From: Diadophis punctatus similis | Taxonomy: Eukaryota; Chordata; Lepidosauria; Squamata; Dipsadidae | Length of the DNA: 64,000 nucleotides | Direction of reading: 5' to 3' | Assembly: GCA_023053685.1 (NCBI GenBank) | Contig: JALIGW010000013.1 | Coordinates: forward strand, 12,364,001 to 12,428,000 | In this document: one piece after another, positions 33,924 to 45,570 of the stretch | How the letters are laid out: every line of letters starts with the position of its first letter | How positions within the stretch are numbered: the stretch's first letter is position 1 | The notes under the pieces: generated by a model | Databases searched by the model: none | What the model was told of the DNA's origin: nothing | The model's input: the letters and a program-made list of their open reading frames with translations, nothing else | Position numbers and translations under genes: made by a program

Positions 33924-34152
33924 AGCAATAACAATAGCACTTTACTTATATACCGCTTCATAGTGCTTCACAGCCCTCTCTAAGCGGTTTACAGAGTTCA
34001 GCATATTGCTCCCAACAATCTGGGTCCTCATTTTACTGACCTCAGAAGGATGGAAGGCTGAGTTAACCTTGAGCCCGTGAGATTTGAACAGCTGAACTGC
34101 TGAACTAGCAGTCAGCCTGTAGTTGCAGCATTTAACCACTGCACCACTTTGG
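33924..34152 (-). repeat. Family-A SINE, minus strand
   Basis: It reads from the tail (agcaataacaatagcacttt) through the body (ctctctaagcggtttacaga, aatctgggtcctcattttac) to the tRNA-like head (accactgcaccacttt). It sits at the edge of the CpG island. Confidence 0.85.
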
Positions 34153-35085
34153 GGGGGACAGTTCTGTTTAAGGCTCATATCCTGAATTATGAAAAGGTGG
34201 TTCTGGACTGGAATGCGGTGCAGTAGCCTCGTGTTTATTTATGAAAGTATGATAAATATTGTAGGAGGCTGGCTTTTCACCTGGGTTATGTATTCAATAA
34301 TTCAACAATGTATTATGTTTGGAACAGTTCATAAAAAATATGACCCCCCCCAAAAAACTCAAAAGAAATGAGATTTCATTCCCAATTATGGTTAATGATT
34401 TGATCCTGGTTGGTCCTGTTCCCAGGAGTAGGAATATTAGTAGCCCAAAAGACTCCTGTGGTTAAATATTAAATTGTTAGCTTTTTTGGTCAGATGACAG
34501 TATAATACAGCTGTACCTCCCCACTGCAGACTTGATGCAAAAGTGAAACAAGGTGTACTTATTAATATTCTTTACTTAACACAACTCCTAAAATTCACTT
34601 GGCAGAATCCTTGGAAGTTTGTTGTGTGTCCTTCCACGTGATCTATAGAAATGAAGCTGGAACACTATGCTATCTTCAGATTAATCCCTAGATGAACAAA
34701 GTACAGATTGGAGAGAGAAGGGAGAACCGAGAGAGATCATTTGTGGTTTCAACATCACTTCAGTCCTCAAACATTTGAAATTGATTTTCCTTTTGTTCAT
34801 TGTTACAGACAACAGTGGGATGCGCTCACAGTTCTCTTCAGAAACAATACTTGGAAAGTTGTAGTGGAACAAGTGACTTCAACATTGCTTACAGTAAGCC
34901 TATTATATCATTTAATCAAGGTATCAGATCGGATGAAAACTATTTTCATATGAATGTAGGCATAAGCGGTAGTATCTCAAGGCACAGACAGAGAATAACC
35001 TACAATGGAGAAATGTTGTGTGTTATGTCTAGAGCTGTCTATACAGTTAGCTTAACAACTAATTTATGACAGAACACAACTGAAT

Positions 35086-35330
35086 AACAGAGTTGGAAGG
35101 GAACTTGTAGGTCATCTAGTCCAACCCCTTGCCTAAGCAGGAGATCCTACACCATTTCTGACAGATGGCTGTCCAGTCTCTTTTTGAAAGCTTCCACTGA
35201 TGAAGCTCCCACAACTTCTGAAGGCAAACAGTTCCATTGGTTGATTATTCTCACTGTCAGAAAATTTCTCCTTATTTCTAGGTTGAATCTTTTCTTGATC
35301 AGTTTCCATCCATTATTCTTTGTCTGGCCT
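35086..35330 (-). repeat. CR1 LINE 3' fragment, minus strand
   Basis: It begins gagttggaagggaacttgta and tcatctagtccaaccccttg, the complement of the CR1 3' end, and continues antisense into ORF2 C-terminal text (agaaaatttctccttatttc). It is truncated at about 35330, where a Tigger-like relic takes over. Confidence 0.8.
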
Positions 35331-35623
35331 TATTGCTTGTCCTCAAAGTTACAACTGTTTCATTTCCACACACGTTATCCCATTTCAAGCGCTTGACAAA
35401 CAGATCGCCTTTATGACTGGTTGCAGCATGTCACAATCATATGACTATGATTTGCAACATTTTTGCTGTTTTGCAGCAGAAAATGGGGGGGAAATGCCCA
35501 TTGGATATGCTGGATTTTATAACGGTTGCCAAAACTGTCATAAAATTGAGTCTTGGGTGACCCACCTAATGACTGTGACAACTTATGACCCAATTGTGGT
35601 CTTTAAAAGAGGACTACCTGTAA
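35331..35623. mobile_element. Tigger-related relic, 5'-truncated
   Basis: It starts inside the text ttgtcctcaaagttacaact and ends aagaggactacctg before TA. The interior (gactatgatttgcaacattt, gacccacctaatgactgtga) differs from the other copies, so it may be a distinct subfamily with shared ends. Confidence 0.6.
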
Positions 35624-36245
35624 CAGAAATAATCTTCAAAAATTTAGTCCACTAATAGGACTGGAAATTTATTTCCTATATATTCTTAGAAAATAGTTTG
35701 TTCTGATAGGATTGCCATAGTCTATTAGGTGTATTGGTTTTTTGTTTCAATTTTTCTCAGCATAGGATTTTCCAATAAAAATGATACCATGTTGCATTAA
35801 ATTATTCTATAAATCTTGAACATATATATTTACTTTCTTGAAAATAAGTACTGACAAAAATAACAAACAATTAAAAGTATATTGCTATAGTTTGGCATTC
35901 ATATAAATGCTAAATTGACCTAGGAATGAGATTTTCTGTCAATAAAATATTGAGAAAAATATTAAAAACGTAATGTTAAAAAAAGAGCTATTCTTTGTTT
36001 GTTACATTTCTAATTGGAATTAATCCAGGGTGTTTAACGGAACTCATTGCCAGATAAATGTGCAAATGAGTCTGGAGTCCCATGCCTAACTATTTAGAAA
36101 AATGTTCATTTAAATAATTGCATTAAATTCTTGTGCTAAATACATAGCTTTGGTAATTTGACTTACTGGAGTGGGTCCCAATTGTTGAGTTTATAGAAAA
36201 TATTTCATATGCTAAATTTCAAATACGAGGTAAACTTTAACTGTA

Positions 36246-36558
36246 GACAGTCTTACCTTATGCCAACAATAGCGACCAGAAAATTCATTGTTGGGGTGCA
36301 GTTATAAAATAAGACAATGGCTTCTCCATTGACTTTGCTTGTTGGAAACCAGCTGTGAAGATTGCAAATCGTGTGACTGAGGAACACTGCTATCCTCATA
36401 AATGTGCAACTGTTGCCATGCGCCTAAAATCATCATCACTTGATTGCAGTGATGTTGCAACAGTCGTAAGTCAAGGACTGGTTATAAGTTACTTTTTTCA
36501 GTGCCATTGTAACTTTGAGCAGTCATTAAAGAAATGGTCTTAAATCAAGACCTATCTG
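36246..36558. mobile_element. Tigger/pogo-like relic, copy 6
   Basis: A degraded left end (gacagtcttacc) and a right end (aatcaagacctatctg) sit next to TA. The body includes the family text cattgactttgcttgttgga and caacagtcgtaagtcaagga. Confidence 0.65.
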
Positions 36559-38376
36559 TATATTTAGACTTCCAATTTGATTATTTATAGATATGTATTT
36601 TAAAGAGAAATGGCAAAGGAATGAAATGATAGAGCTTCACAGTTGCATTCGTATTCATTGTTCTTTCCCCATCTGCTTGAAAAATATGCAAAGTCTTGAT
36701 ATGATTCTCAGTTAAGCTTTGCTTTCAGCTGTTCAGCTATTTAGCTGAATTGTCGCACTGAAAAATTTAAATTCTTCTGCAAGGGCTTTTTAGAAATGTG
36801 AATTTTTATCAAGAGGAGCAAAATACCAGAGAATTACCCTGTGCTTTTCTTTTTTGTATAGTGAAAGGATTGCACAAGCATGCAGTTTCAGTACATTTAA
36901 GGAGAGAAAATGTTTTTTGTAATATTAATATTTGCTTTATGCTGCTTGTGATTCTTCAGATTTGGAACCTTTAAACTAGTTCATAACATACATGCACACA
37001 GATATAACAATGAAAAGTAGAATATTTATAATTAAAAACAATACTTTAACTTTTTAAGTCACCTTGATCAAGCCCATTCAATAGCTACTTGCCTTGCTCA
37101 GTACAGACCAGAATATATAATTGAATTCAGAAGGAGCCCTTGTTAGATGCCGTGTTCCTGAGCATAAGTGGAGTGCTAAGAAAATACTGAGTAAATAAGT
37201 AACAATAAGTCCCATTCAAAAAGAAAAATTTTCTTAATATAGTTCTGTTAAATGCAGAGGGCCGGCTTTTTAAGCCAAGTATCAACGAATGCCAGCAAAT
37301 ATTTTCTTATTCTTGAAGTAAATAGATGTAAATAATAGATATATTCAGAAATGCATAGGATAGGAAAGCCTGTTAAAATTACATGTGAAGAGAAAGGAAG
37401 TTACCCATTTTCTTACAGAGACTCGTTTTTATAAAAATAAAATTAGAGACAGACAGGAGACATAATATAAAAATCCTTCTCCTTATCGTATCTCTTGTCA
37501 CTTGCCCTAGTAGTCCAAAAGCTCATTGGATGATCCAATTTCCAACAGAATTTTTATCTATGATCTAGTGATCTATCTAGTGATCTATCTAGTGATTGCC
37601 AAATGTTTTTTGGGAAAATGCTTTTTTATGAACATATCATTGATAAAGACAGGATGTGTCATTTAGTTTGATAAAAAGAAAATGGATGAAATTAGAGTTA
37701 ACACATTCAAATTATCCTTTTTCTTGGTCATAATTCATCTCTGCCAAGAGTTTATGTAGTCTGCTTATGTCATTCTTAGCAGCATTTTGGGAGTGTTTAT
37801 TATTACAGTTCTCCTGGGTTTGGGAGCAGTCTGATCTAAGAATGCTGATAGTGTATTTTTTTCTCCTTAAATACCACTCTTAATTCCTTGCCTTCACAAC
37901 AAGGACAAAGAAACAGAAAGAGAAATGCAAAAGAAAAAAAAGTGAATTAAAGAAATTCTATATCTTTTAGCACAGGAGTGTTTTACTTAGAAAAGTACAC
38001 AGAGTAGGATTGGGAATTTGTAGCCCCATTATTCTGGAACTGAAGATCACAACCTCAGTATGTAATGCTGGCAATTATAGATCTATAACTCCTGTTAAAG
38101 GGCAAGGTTTCCACCTTCTGGGGAATTCTCAAGATTACTGTATGTTTGGGCATGGCTGGATATTTGTGTATCTCCTGCCAGTTTATCAAGGAGGTTTCAT
38201 CTGGTGCTTCATAATTGACGCAATATGCTAAGAACAGTTTCAAGAAAAGGAATTCTGCAGTTAATAAAGTACGTGTTTCACTAACAGAATGGAAAATGTC
38301 CAGCTGTTGCTCTTTTGCCTGAAAATTATATTTGGTAAGGATGATGCTGATGTTGATGTTGATGCTGATGATGCTG

Positions 38377-38401
38377 ATTGTTGTTGTTGTTGTTGTTGTT
38401 G

Positions 38402-38481
<80 letters not shown>
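38377..38481. repeat. (TTG)n/(TTA)n compound microsatellite
   Basis: After a GATGCT/GATGTT-rich lead-in from about 38340, TTG units pass into about 75 bp of TTA units. Cys-, Tyr-, Val- and Ile-rich frames are by-products. Confidence 0.96.
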
Positions 38482-38483
<2 letters not shown>

Positions 38484-38876
38484 TGTTTGTATGCTGCCTT
38501 CTTGTATGATTTACAATAGATATAAATTAAAACATCTATGAAAACTGATCTACATTGGAACAGGATCAGTTGTTGTTCCCAACTAAAACCCTTTGTGGTG
38601 GATGTCCTGTGGAAATGGTTTGTTTTTACCAGCTTCATAAAAGATGAAAGGTTGGGAGCTGACCTCACCTCAAAGTGAGGAACAACATGCCATTGAGAAT
38701 GCATTCAAAGTACCCTCTACTCTACTGCAAAGGTCACCTAGAATAGTTCAAGAGATTGTGCCATGCCTGAGAAAGGAAAAGGAATATCAGTAACCAGCCA
38801 ATAGTGACATCCTTGTAAATATTCTGGAAAAAAGGATAGACAATTTTCAATGAGATCCTGTCTTAGAAACTCATTA

Positions 38877-39336
38877 CCGTATTTTTCGGAGTATAAGATG
38901 CACCTTTTTCCTCCCTAAAAGTGGCTGAAAATTTGGGTGCGTCTTATACTCTGAATGTAGCTTTTTCGAAGCTTTTTTCCCAGCCCTAACCAGGTGCTAA
39001 CCATCTTCCCAGCTCTTACCTTGCAGGCTTTTTCATTGTTACTCTCCCAGAAGAATGTTTTTCCAGCCCTAAGTCTTTGCAGGGTTTTTTTCATTGCTCT
39101 ACTTGCTTCGAATAAGTTTTTTTCCAGCCCTAACCAGGTGCTAACGATCTTTCCAGCTCTTACTGGCTTGCAGGCTCTTTCATTGTTACTCTCTCGGAAG
39201 AGATGTGCTGAAGCTGACCAGACTAAGGACGCTAGCCAGATGAATACCTGGTAGGCAGATTTCCCCCCCTATTTTCCTCCCCAAAAACTAAGGTGCGTCT
39301 TATACTCCGGTGCGTCTTATACTCCGAAAAATACGG
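38877..39336 (-). mobile_element. CCGTATTTTT-ended DNA element, copy 2
   Basis: It is inverted relative to copies 1 and 3 and flanked by TA (atta before, taat after). The internal units (ctaaccaggtgctaaccatc, gcaggctttttcattgttac) are the complements of those in 18442-18935. The copy is so similar to copy 1 that activity should have been fairly recent. Confidence 0.88.
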
Positions 39337-39649
39337 TAATAGTGGAGAGTTCCATCTCAATTATCCACATCGTGCATTCTGACCCCCTAATTTTGGCAGT
39401 AAAATTAGTTAGAGCATGTATGAATCTTCCTTCCTTGATTGTTCTCTGGAATTCAGCTGAACAGATGTACCTTGAGATGTTTCTAAGGGTGCATACCACA
39501 TAGTGCAACTACCACAAAATATAGGTTTTTCCTCTATTCTTGATGCAACCATTAAAGTGGCCTCTGTTACAAAATGTAGAATCACATGCTCCAATGGGCT
39601 GTCATTGTGAATTAAAACAGCTTATTTTGCTTTGTTTTCCTAACTGCAG

Positions 39650-39842
39650 GAACTTGAGGTTAGACACATTTTCATGTCTAATTACTGGAGGCTCATCCTC
39701 TGTAAGGAAGTTGGAAATTGCAACTGTTTTTCAGCCGACAGCCAGCCTAATGAAGAAAAAGATGATACAGAACACCGCATTGTGGTATCAGACATCCTGC
39801 AGCTTGTGCAAGATAAGCAGAAGGTACCTGCAACACTGCCAG
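39650..39842 (+). CDS. MCF2L: MCF2L alternative first coding exon
   Basis: After an acceptor (tttgttttcctaactgcag) the exon has 24 nt of 5' UTR and then ATG at 39674. It encodes 56 residues plus one base (phase 1), starting MSNYWRLILCKEVGNCNCFS, followed by QPNEEKDDTEHRIVVSDILQ and LVQDKQ. This resembles one isoform N-terminus of mammalian MCF2L (WRFILCK, then an acidic stretch and SDVIRLVQD). The donor is ccag|gtatga. MCF2L (Dbs) is a Rho-family guanine nucleotide exchange factor; the CRAL-TRIO, spectrin, DH and PH exons would lie beyond the window. ATP11A and MCF2L are adjacent and on the same strand in mammals, which supports the call. Confidence 0.85.
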
Positions 39843-40656
39843 GTATGATGCACTGCTGATTATTACATCTTGGAAACATAATAGTTGAAGTGGCATTTTA
39901 TTTTATTCTAAAACTCTGTGAGATTAAAAATGGGTGCTTGCGTGACAGTAAATTTTACTAATCGGCATTATTTGTCTTCTTTTGGAATAAAACTAAAATA
40001 ATTCATGAATTCAACTCTTAACACATAATATTCCAGGAGTGAGATGTTTCTTTGCTTGTAGTTTTAAATATCAAAGGCTTGAGGCAGATTGAAATAGTCT
40101 GGCTAATAGCCAGAGGAGCTGGCTGTGCTTGTTCATTTTTTTCTCTTATTTATTAGTTACCACATAGCAAGAGCCCTTTTGGAAAATAAGCGATGCTATA
40201 ATTCCTATATTTATAAATTTGAGGAGCTGTTAGACAATAATGGAGCAGATTTGTTTTTTTTTTTTTTGTTGTTGTTCACTGCAATGGGATACAAGCCAGG
40301 TGTTCAGAATAAAGCAATCATATTAAAAATCAGTGTAACATTTTTCAGTCTTTTGAGACACTCTCCTTCACAGCCAATTAAATAAAAGCTTGATAATTAG
40401 TTTTTGCAGGTGGTTTGCAGACCATTTAGGCCTACACCCCAACATCTCAAAATCATGACGTTGAAATTGGCAGCAGAATAACTGATTCGGGGTGTTCTCT
40501 CCCTCTTCCCCTCCCCTCTTCTACTTTCCTTTAAATTGGCTTTGAAATCTCAGCTTTTTCTCTAGGAACTGGGTTAGGGAATAATGTGTCGTAGGAATTT
40601 TATTAATGTGTGGATATATTAGTCCCTAGGTAATTGCATTATTTTTTGTTCTATTA

Positions 40657-41047
40657 CAGTGATGGCTAACCTTTTCCGGACAGAGTGCCCAAAGCACGCG
40701 CGAACCTCCAAAATGCATTGCGTGCACGGGCCCCGCACATGCATGTGTGCGCAACCCCACATGTGCCCCCCTGCACATGCACGCGTGGCCCCCCATGCAC
40801 ACACAGGCCTCCCCACATGTGCCCTGCCCCCTGCGAATGCGTGCCCCCTGCATGCACCCCCATGCATGTGCACGTGCCCCCCGCATGCACCCTGTGCATG
40901 CGTGGCAGAGACCTGAAGACCAGCTGGCTGGTGGGAGGCGCGCGTGTGCATGCACGGCACAGCTAAGCTGGGGCGACGGCTCCCGTGCCCACAGAGAGGG
41001 CTCTGCGTGCCACCTCTGGCACACGTGCCATAGGTTCACCACCACGG
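40657..41047. mobile_element. GC-rich hAT element (391 bp)
   Basis: The ends cagtgatggctaacctt and taggttcaccaccacgg are imperfect inverted repeats. An exact 8-bp duplication, ttctatta, flanks it (40649-40656, 41048-41055). The middle is full of alternating purine-pyrimidine text (gcatgcacgcgtgg, gtgcatgcacggcac). Long overlapping frames on both strands are composition artefacts. Confidence 0.92.
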
Positions 41048-41595
41048 TTCTATTATACTGGAATAACATGTATACTGACCAGAGCCCTTTTTATTTATGT
41101 ACCTGTTTATGCATTTTCTGCATCTCATCATTGAAATCTTTAATGATGGTTGATCCTGTGATACTTCATTTGATATCTCTGTTCAGTTTAAGAACTTTTG
41201 ATGGATGCTGCGTTCAATTTTTAAGTCAGCTATATATCCATTTAATTGTCTTGCCATGCAGTCAAACTAATTAGCATATCATGGGGTATTTATCAAGTGC
41301 TTTGCTAAAGTTAAGCACAGTCTATTTTATTTCCATAATCTATCAAAGAAGCTACCCAATAAAAAAATAGGATTAGTCTTGCAAGATTTGTTCCTGATAA
41401 TTGTTCTGATAATTACCATACTGTTTTCAGGGTGCTTGTAAATAAATGTATTTATGATCTAGTCTAAAATATCTCTGAGCAGCAATCACAGACTGGGTAG
41501 TTTGTAGTTTTCTGGAATTTGTGTGTTTTCTTTTTAATAGGAACAGAATTTGCTTTTTCCAGTAATATTTGGCTTTTTTCCTCAAGGAGTTACAA

Positions 41596-41974
41596 CAGGT
41601 AGTCCTCGACTTATGATCACAATTTAGTCCAAAATTTCTGTTGCTAAGCAAGACATTTAGTGAGTTTTGCCTCATTTTATGACTTTTGTTGTCGTTTTTT
41701 AAGTGAATCACTGCAGTTGTCAAGTTAGTAACATAGTTGTTAAGTGAATCTGGCTTCCCCATTGATGTTGCTTGTCAGAAGATCACAAAAGGTGATCACA
41801 TCATGGGATGTCATAAATACATCCCCGTCAGCAAGTGCCCAAATTTTGATCATGTGACCAACCATAGGGATATTGCAACAGTCGTAAGTGTGAAAAATGG
41901 TCATAAATCTATTCAGTGCCATTGCAACTTCAAACAGTCACTAAATAAATGGCTGTAAGTTGAAGACATACTAT
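41596..41974. mobile_element. Tigger/pogo-like palindromic element, copy 7
   Basis: A clean left end (caggtagtcctcgacttatg) is paired with a degraded right end (gtaagttgaagacatacta). The family body is present (gttaagtgaatctggcttcc, aaaggtgatcacatcatggg). Confidence 0.75.
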
Positions 41975-42450
41975 TCTTTCATTTTCCTTTTATTTTGAAT
42001 ATATCTAAAGAAGCTCTTTTTGTTATTTGCTAACCTCAGCTCATTCTGACAAGTTGCTTTTCTGACAACAGCTGTACAATTATAGACTACCTATCTGAAC
42101 TGTTCCTTTGTGACCTGATCTTCTTCCATTTCCTGCACATGTCTTTATTGTTTTTAAATATTGGCTAAGTTATTGAAATACTTTGCAGTTGTGCTTTTAA
42201 TATCTACTCCTTTAGGAACTCCCACCATTCTTAGTTCCTTTTCCTATCACCCTTTCCTGCTATAGAATTCTACTTACCATTGCTTACCATAACTAGTTTA
42301 TTAACATTTGAACTACCTTTGAAGATGCATATTTTGACTATGCTCAGTTTTATTTGCTCGTAAAAATCAGGAACTCTCTTATTACATGATCATTTTCACC
42401 CAATGTTTTGCTATTTCCACTTATTAAATTAAATCTTCCCTAGATAAACA

Positions 42451-42564
42451 TCCAGATTGTTGGGGGCAATATAAATATACATTGCTTACTGGTGTAAACC
42501 GCTTATAGAGTGCTTGCACTGTGAGGCGGTATATAAATCTCACAAAATAAATAAATAAATAAAT
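42451..42564 (+). repeat. Family-A SINE 3' half
   Basis: It begins inside the body (ccagattgttgggggcaata) and ends with gaggcggtatataaatctca and an AAATA repeat tail. The tRNA-like head is missing. Confidence 0.8.
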
Positions 42565-43079
42565 CTTTTTTGTTGTCTCCATCCTCTGAAGAAATTTTCA
42601 ACAGGCGATTCAGTAAGTTTCTGAAAAGACAATATTTGGTTGAGCTAGTTAGTTTTTTGAAACCTCAATTGATTATGATCACAGAAAACGATTCTTCCTT
42701 CTGTGGCCTTCTGGAACATCATGAATCTGTACCTTCTTATCCCCATTGACTGGATAATAGATATTTGGGTAAATACAAAACCCAGAGACTTTCGTGTATC
42801 CTTTCCTAATGGAATAATTTATTTTTAGCATAGTTGTTTGCTCTTGTGATTATCTGATAGATTAATTTCTGCAACTGATCAAACTTGTCATATTGTTTCT
42901 AGGGAAAAAAAACAGATATTTTGCATAAAATACTATTATGCATAAAATACTATTATGTTCCATAGTCCTTTAGATCTGAGTCTTCCTTATTTATATCTAA
43001 GCAGAATTAGTATTTTCAATAGTACTTTGTTAGATTTCTTAGGTATCAAAATCTAGACTAATAAAATAGCATGTGATAA

Positions 43080-43314
43080 TAGCAATAGCAATAGCACTTT
43101 TCTTATATACCGCTTCATAGTGCTTTACAGCCCTCTCTAAGCGGTTTACAGAGTTCAGCATATTGCCCCCAACAATCTGGGTCCTCATTTTACCGACCTC
43201 GGAAGGATGGAAGGCTGAGTCAACCTTGAGCCTAGTGAGATTTGAACAGCTGAACTGTTGAACTAGCAGTCAGCCTGCAATGGCTGCATTTAACCACTGC
43301 ACCACTTCAGCTCC
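43080..43314 (-). repeat. Family-A SINE, minus strand, complete
   Basis: It reads from tail (agcaatagcaatagcacttt) through the body (ctctctaagcggtttacaga, ctcggaaggatggaaggctg) to the head (aaccactgcaccacttcagc). It closely resembles the copy at 33924. Confidence 0.88.
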
Positions 43315-43324
43315 TAAGCAGTCT

Positions 43325-44074
43325 TGTCACAGGGTGTGGTATCTCAGTGGTTAGAGACAATGCCCTTGTCAGCTGGAAAGCTGACAGCCTGGGTTTGAGA
43401 CCTGAGTGCCACACTATAGGGCCATGATGGCGAACCTATGGCACGCGTGCCACAGGTGGCATGCAGAGCCATATCTGCTGGCACATGAGCCGTTGCCCTA
43501 GCTCAGGGCCAACTGATTTTTGGCTCGCACAGAGGCTCTGGGAGGGCGTTTTTGGCCTCCGGAGGGCCACTGGGGGGCGGGGGAGGGCATTTTTGCCCTC
43601 TCCAGGCTCCAAGAAAGCCTCTGGAGCCTGGGGAGGGTGAAAAACGAGCCTACCTGGCCCACTGGAAGTCGGGGAGCGGGGGAGCAGGAGGGGTCATGTG
43701 CACATGCACGTGGGGCATGGGGGGGCATTGAATTATGTGTGCGGCCATGCACGTGCGCTAGCGCACACACTTTCAGCACCCAAGGAAAAAAAAGGTTTGC
43801 CATCACTACTATAGGGTGAGGTCCCATGACTTGCCTCAGCTCCTGCCCACCTAGCAGTTCAAAAGCATGCGAATGCGAGTAGATAAATAGGTATCACTTG
43901 GAAGATAACAGTGTCCCCTGGGCCTCAGCATATAGACATGCTGGCCACATGACCACAGAAGTGTCTTCGGACTATGCTGGCTCCCTTGGCTAAGAAACAG
44001 AAATGAGCATTGCGCCCTAGAATCATACATGACTGGACAGGGAAAACCTTTACCTTTACCTTTACCTTTAGGCA
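43325..44074 (+). repeat. tRNA-derived SINE with TTTACC tail, split by a hAT
   Basis: The tRNA-like head (tatctcagtggttagagaca, B-box-like gggtttgagacc) is at 43325-43413. The body resumes at 43817 with cctcagctcctgcccaccta, gagtagataaataggtatca and catgctggccacatgaccac. It ends in repeated TTTACC units (44048-44074). The intervening 387 bp is a hAT element with its own target duplication. Confidence 0.82.
43422..43808. mobile_element. hAT element (387 bp) nested in a SINE
   Basis: The left end ccatgatggcgaacctatgg and right end aaggtttgccatcacta are inverted repeats, and the 8-bp duplication ctataggg is exact (43414-43421, 43809-43816). The ends match the element at 40657, with an interior of a different GC-rich composition (ctggagcctggggagg). 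Confidence 0.92.
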
Positions 44075-44104
44075 GTCTTGTACAAGGATACATTGCTAAG
44101 GCAT

Positions 44105-44417
44105 AAGATAGTCCTTGACTGCCAACCATTTGTATAGTGACCATTTGAAGTTATAATGGCACTGAAAAAAGTGACTTATGGCCGTTTTTCACACTTACGA
44201 CCATTGCAGCATTCCCATGGTCACGTGATCAAAACTCAGGTGCTTGGCAACTGGGATGTATTTATGACAGTTGCACTGTCCTGGGGTTATATGTTCACCA
44301 TTTGCAACCTTTCCGACCAGCTTCTGACAAACAAAGTCAACGAGGGAAGCCAGGTTTGCTTAAAGACCACATGATTCACTTAACAACTGTAGTGATTTGC
44401 TTAACAACTGGCAAAAA
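44105..44417. mobile_element. Tigger/pogo-like element, copy 8, truncated
   Basis: It begins gatagtccttgactgccaac and carries the family interior (cacgtgatcaaaactcaggt). The right end is lost where a hAT MITE fragment begins. Confidence 0.75.
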
Positions 44418-44419
44418 AA

Positions 44420-44490
44420 GCAAAGCTGGCTGAGGAATTCTGGGAGTTGAAGTCCACAAGTCTTAAAGTTGCCAAGGCTGGAGACCCCTG
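44420..44490. repeat. Palindromic hAT MITE fragment
   Basis: The text gaattctgggagttgaagtc and gccaaggctggagacccctg is the right half of the family seen at 10097 and 31945. The left half is missing. Confidence 0.7.
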
Positions 44491-44764
44491 AGTCCTAAAC
44501 TATCTTTTTCAGGGACAAAGTAGCTAATTCTAAAACAATCTTGCTAGCTATAATTAAATTAAACATCCTTTGCACATTCAAGCATGCCTGGTGTTTAAAG
44601 CGAACATAAACTGACACCAGCTACTTGAAAGATAACTTTAAAAACAAAAGAAAACATGGAATTCGGGATACAAAATTCATCAATGAACTTACATGATTAA
44701 AATCTGCTTGGAATTACAGGATAATTGGATAGAGTTATTGCACCAGGCCAGCAGACTCTATCCC

Positions 44765-45570
44765 AGGGGTGAGCAAACCGTGGTGCATGCGCCAAACGTG
44801 GCGCATTGGATGCTTACAAGTGGTGCATTGCATCCTTGCACCTACTTAGCTTGGTTCCTCTGGGCTCTGCCTACGGCAATTTAAAACGCGCTTCTGCCCG
44901 CGAGGAAGAGGGGGCGAGCATCGATCCCTGCCTCCGTGCAGGCAGGAGCGCATTTCAAAACGCTGCCGAAGGCAGCCCAGAGCAGCCAAGCCAGTCCAGC
45001 AAGAGAGGGAGGCATCGGCAAGAGGCAGAGCCGAAAGGGAGTGCTAAAAGGAAGTTTGCTTCTCAAGGCCTGGGCTCATCTGGGCATTTCAAACTGACGT
45101 AGGCAGAGGCCAAATGAGTGCAGGGCTTGAAAAGCAAACTTCCTTTTAGCCCTCCCTTTCGGTAGTGTTTTAAAACATGCTTCTGCCTGCAAAGAACAGG
45201 AGGCAAGAATCCGTTCCCTTCATCGCAGGCAAAATGCACCCCTTCAAAACGCTTCAAAGGACTTTGGGGGTTTGGGGCGGGGGATGGGGCGGGGCATCCC
45301 TGTCACCGCTGCCTTCCTCACTCGCGCTGCGCCATGCCCCACCCCCGCCCGAAACCCCCAAAGTCCTTCGAAGAGTTTTGAAGGGATGCGTTTTGCCTGC
45401 GATGAAGGGAACCGATGCTCGCATGTTTTAAAACGCTACCGAAGCCGAAAGGGAGGGCTAAAAGGAAGTTTGCTTTTCAAGCCCTGCGCTCATCTGGCCT
45501 CTGCCTATGTCAGTTTGAAACGCCCAGATGAGCCCAGGCCTTGAGAAGCAAACTTCCTTTTAGCCCTCCT
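44765..45570. repeat. GC-rich element containing a 530-bp palindrome
   Basis: It starts with hAT-like text (caggggtgagcaaacc). From about 45036 to 45568 the sequence is an imperfect inverted repeat centred near 45305: ctaaaaggaagtttgcttct, gtgttttaaaacatgcttct, ttcatcgcaggcaaaatg and gactttgggggtttggg recur as complements in reverse order. Each arm also contains a smaller inverted pair of aaggaagtttgctt. No right terminal repeat matching caggggtgag was found. The open frames here are artefacts of composition. Confidence 0.75.

Larger units (their letters stand above)
34153..39649 (+). other. MCF2L: Predicted first intron of MCF2L
   Basis: Repeats in this interval are a CR1 fragment (35086-35330), two Tigger-like relics, a compound microsatellite (38377-38481) and the second CCGTATTTTT element (38877-39336). 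The stretches 34160-35080 and 36560-38370 show no recognisable coding exon. Confidence 0.5.

Noticed and set aside
40619..41274. Overlapping Cys/His/Met-rich frames of 77 to 175 codons
   Set aside because: They come from a GC-rich hAT element with alternating purine-pyrimidine repeats; the frames cross the element boundaries.
44806..45544. Gly/Pro/Lys-rich frames in a GC-rich block
   Set aside because: Explained by the nested palindrome; frames on opposite strands mirror one another.
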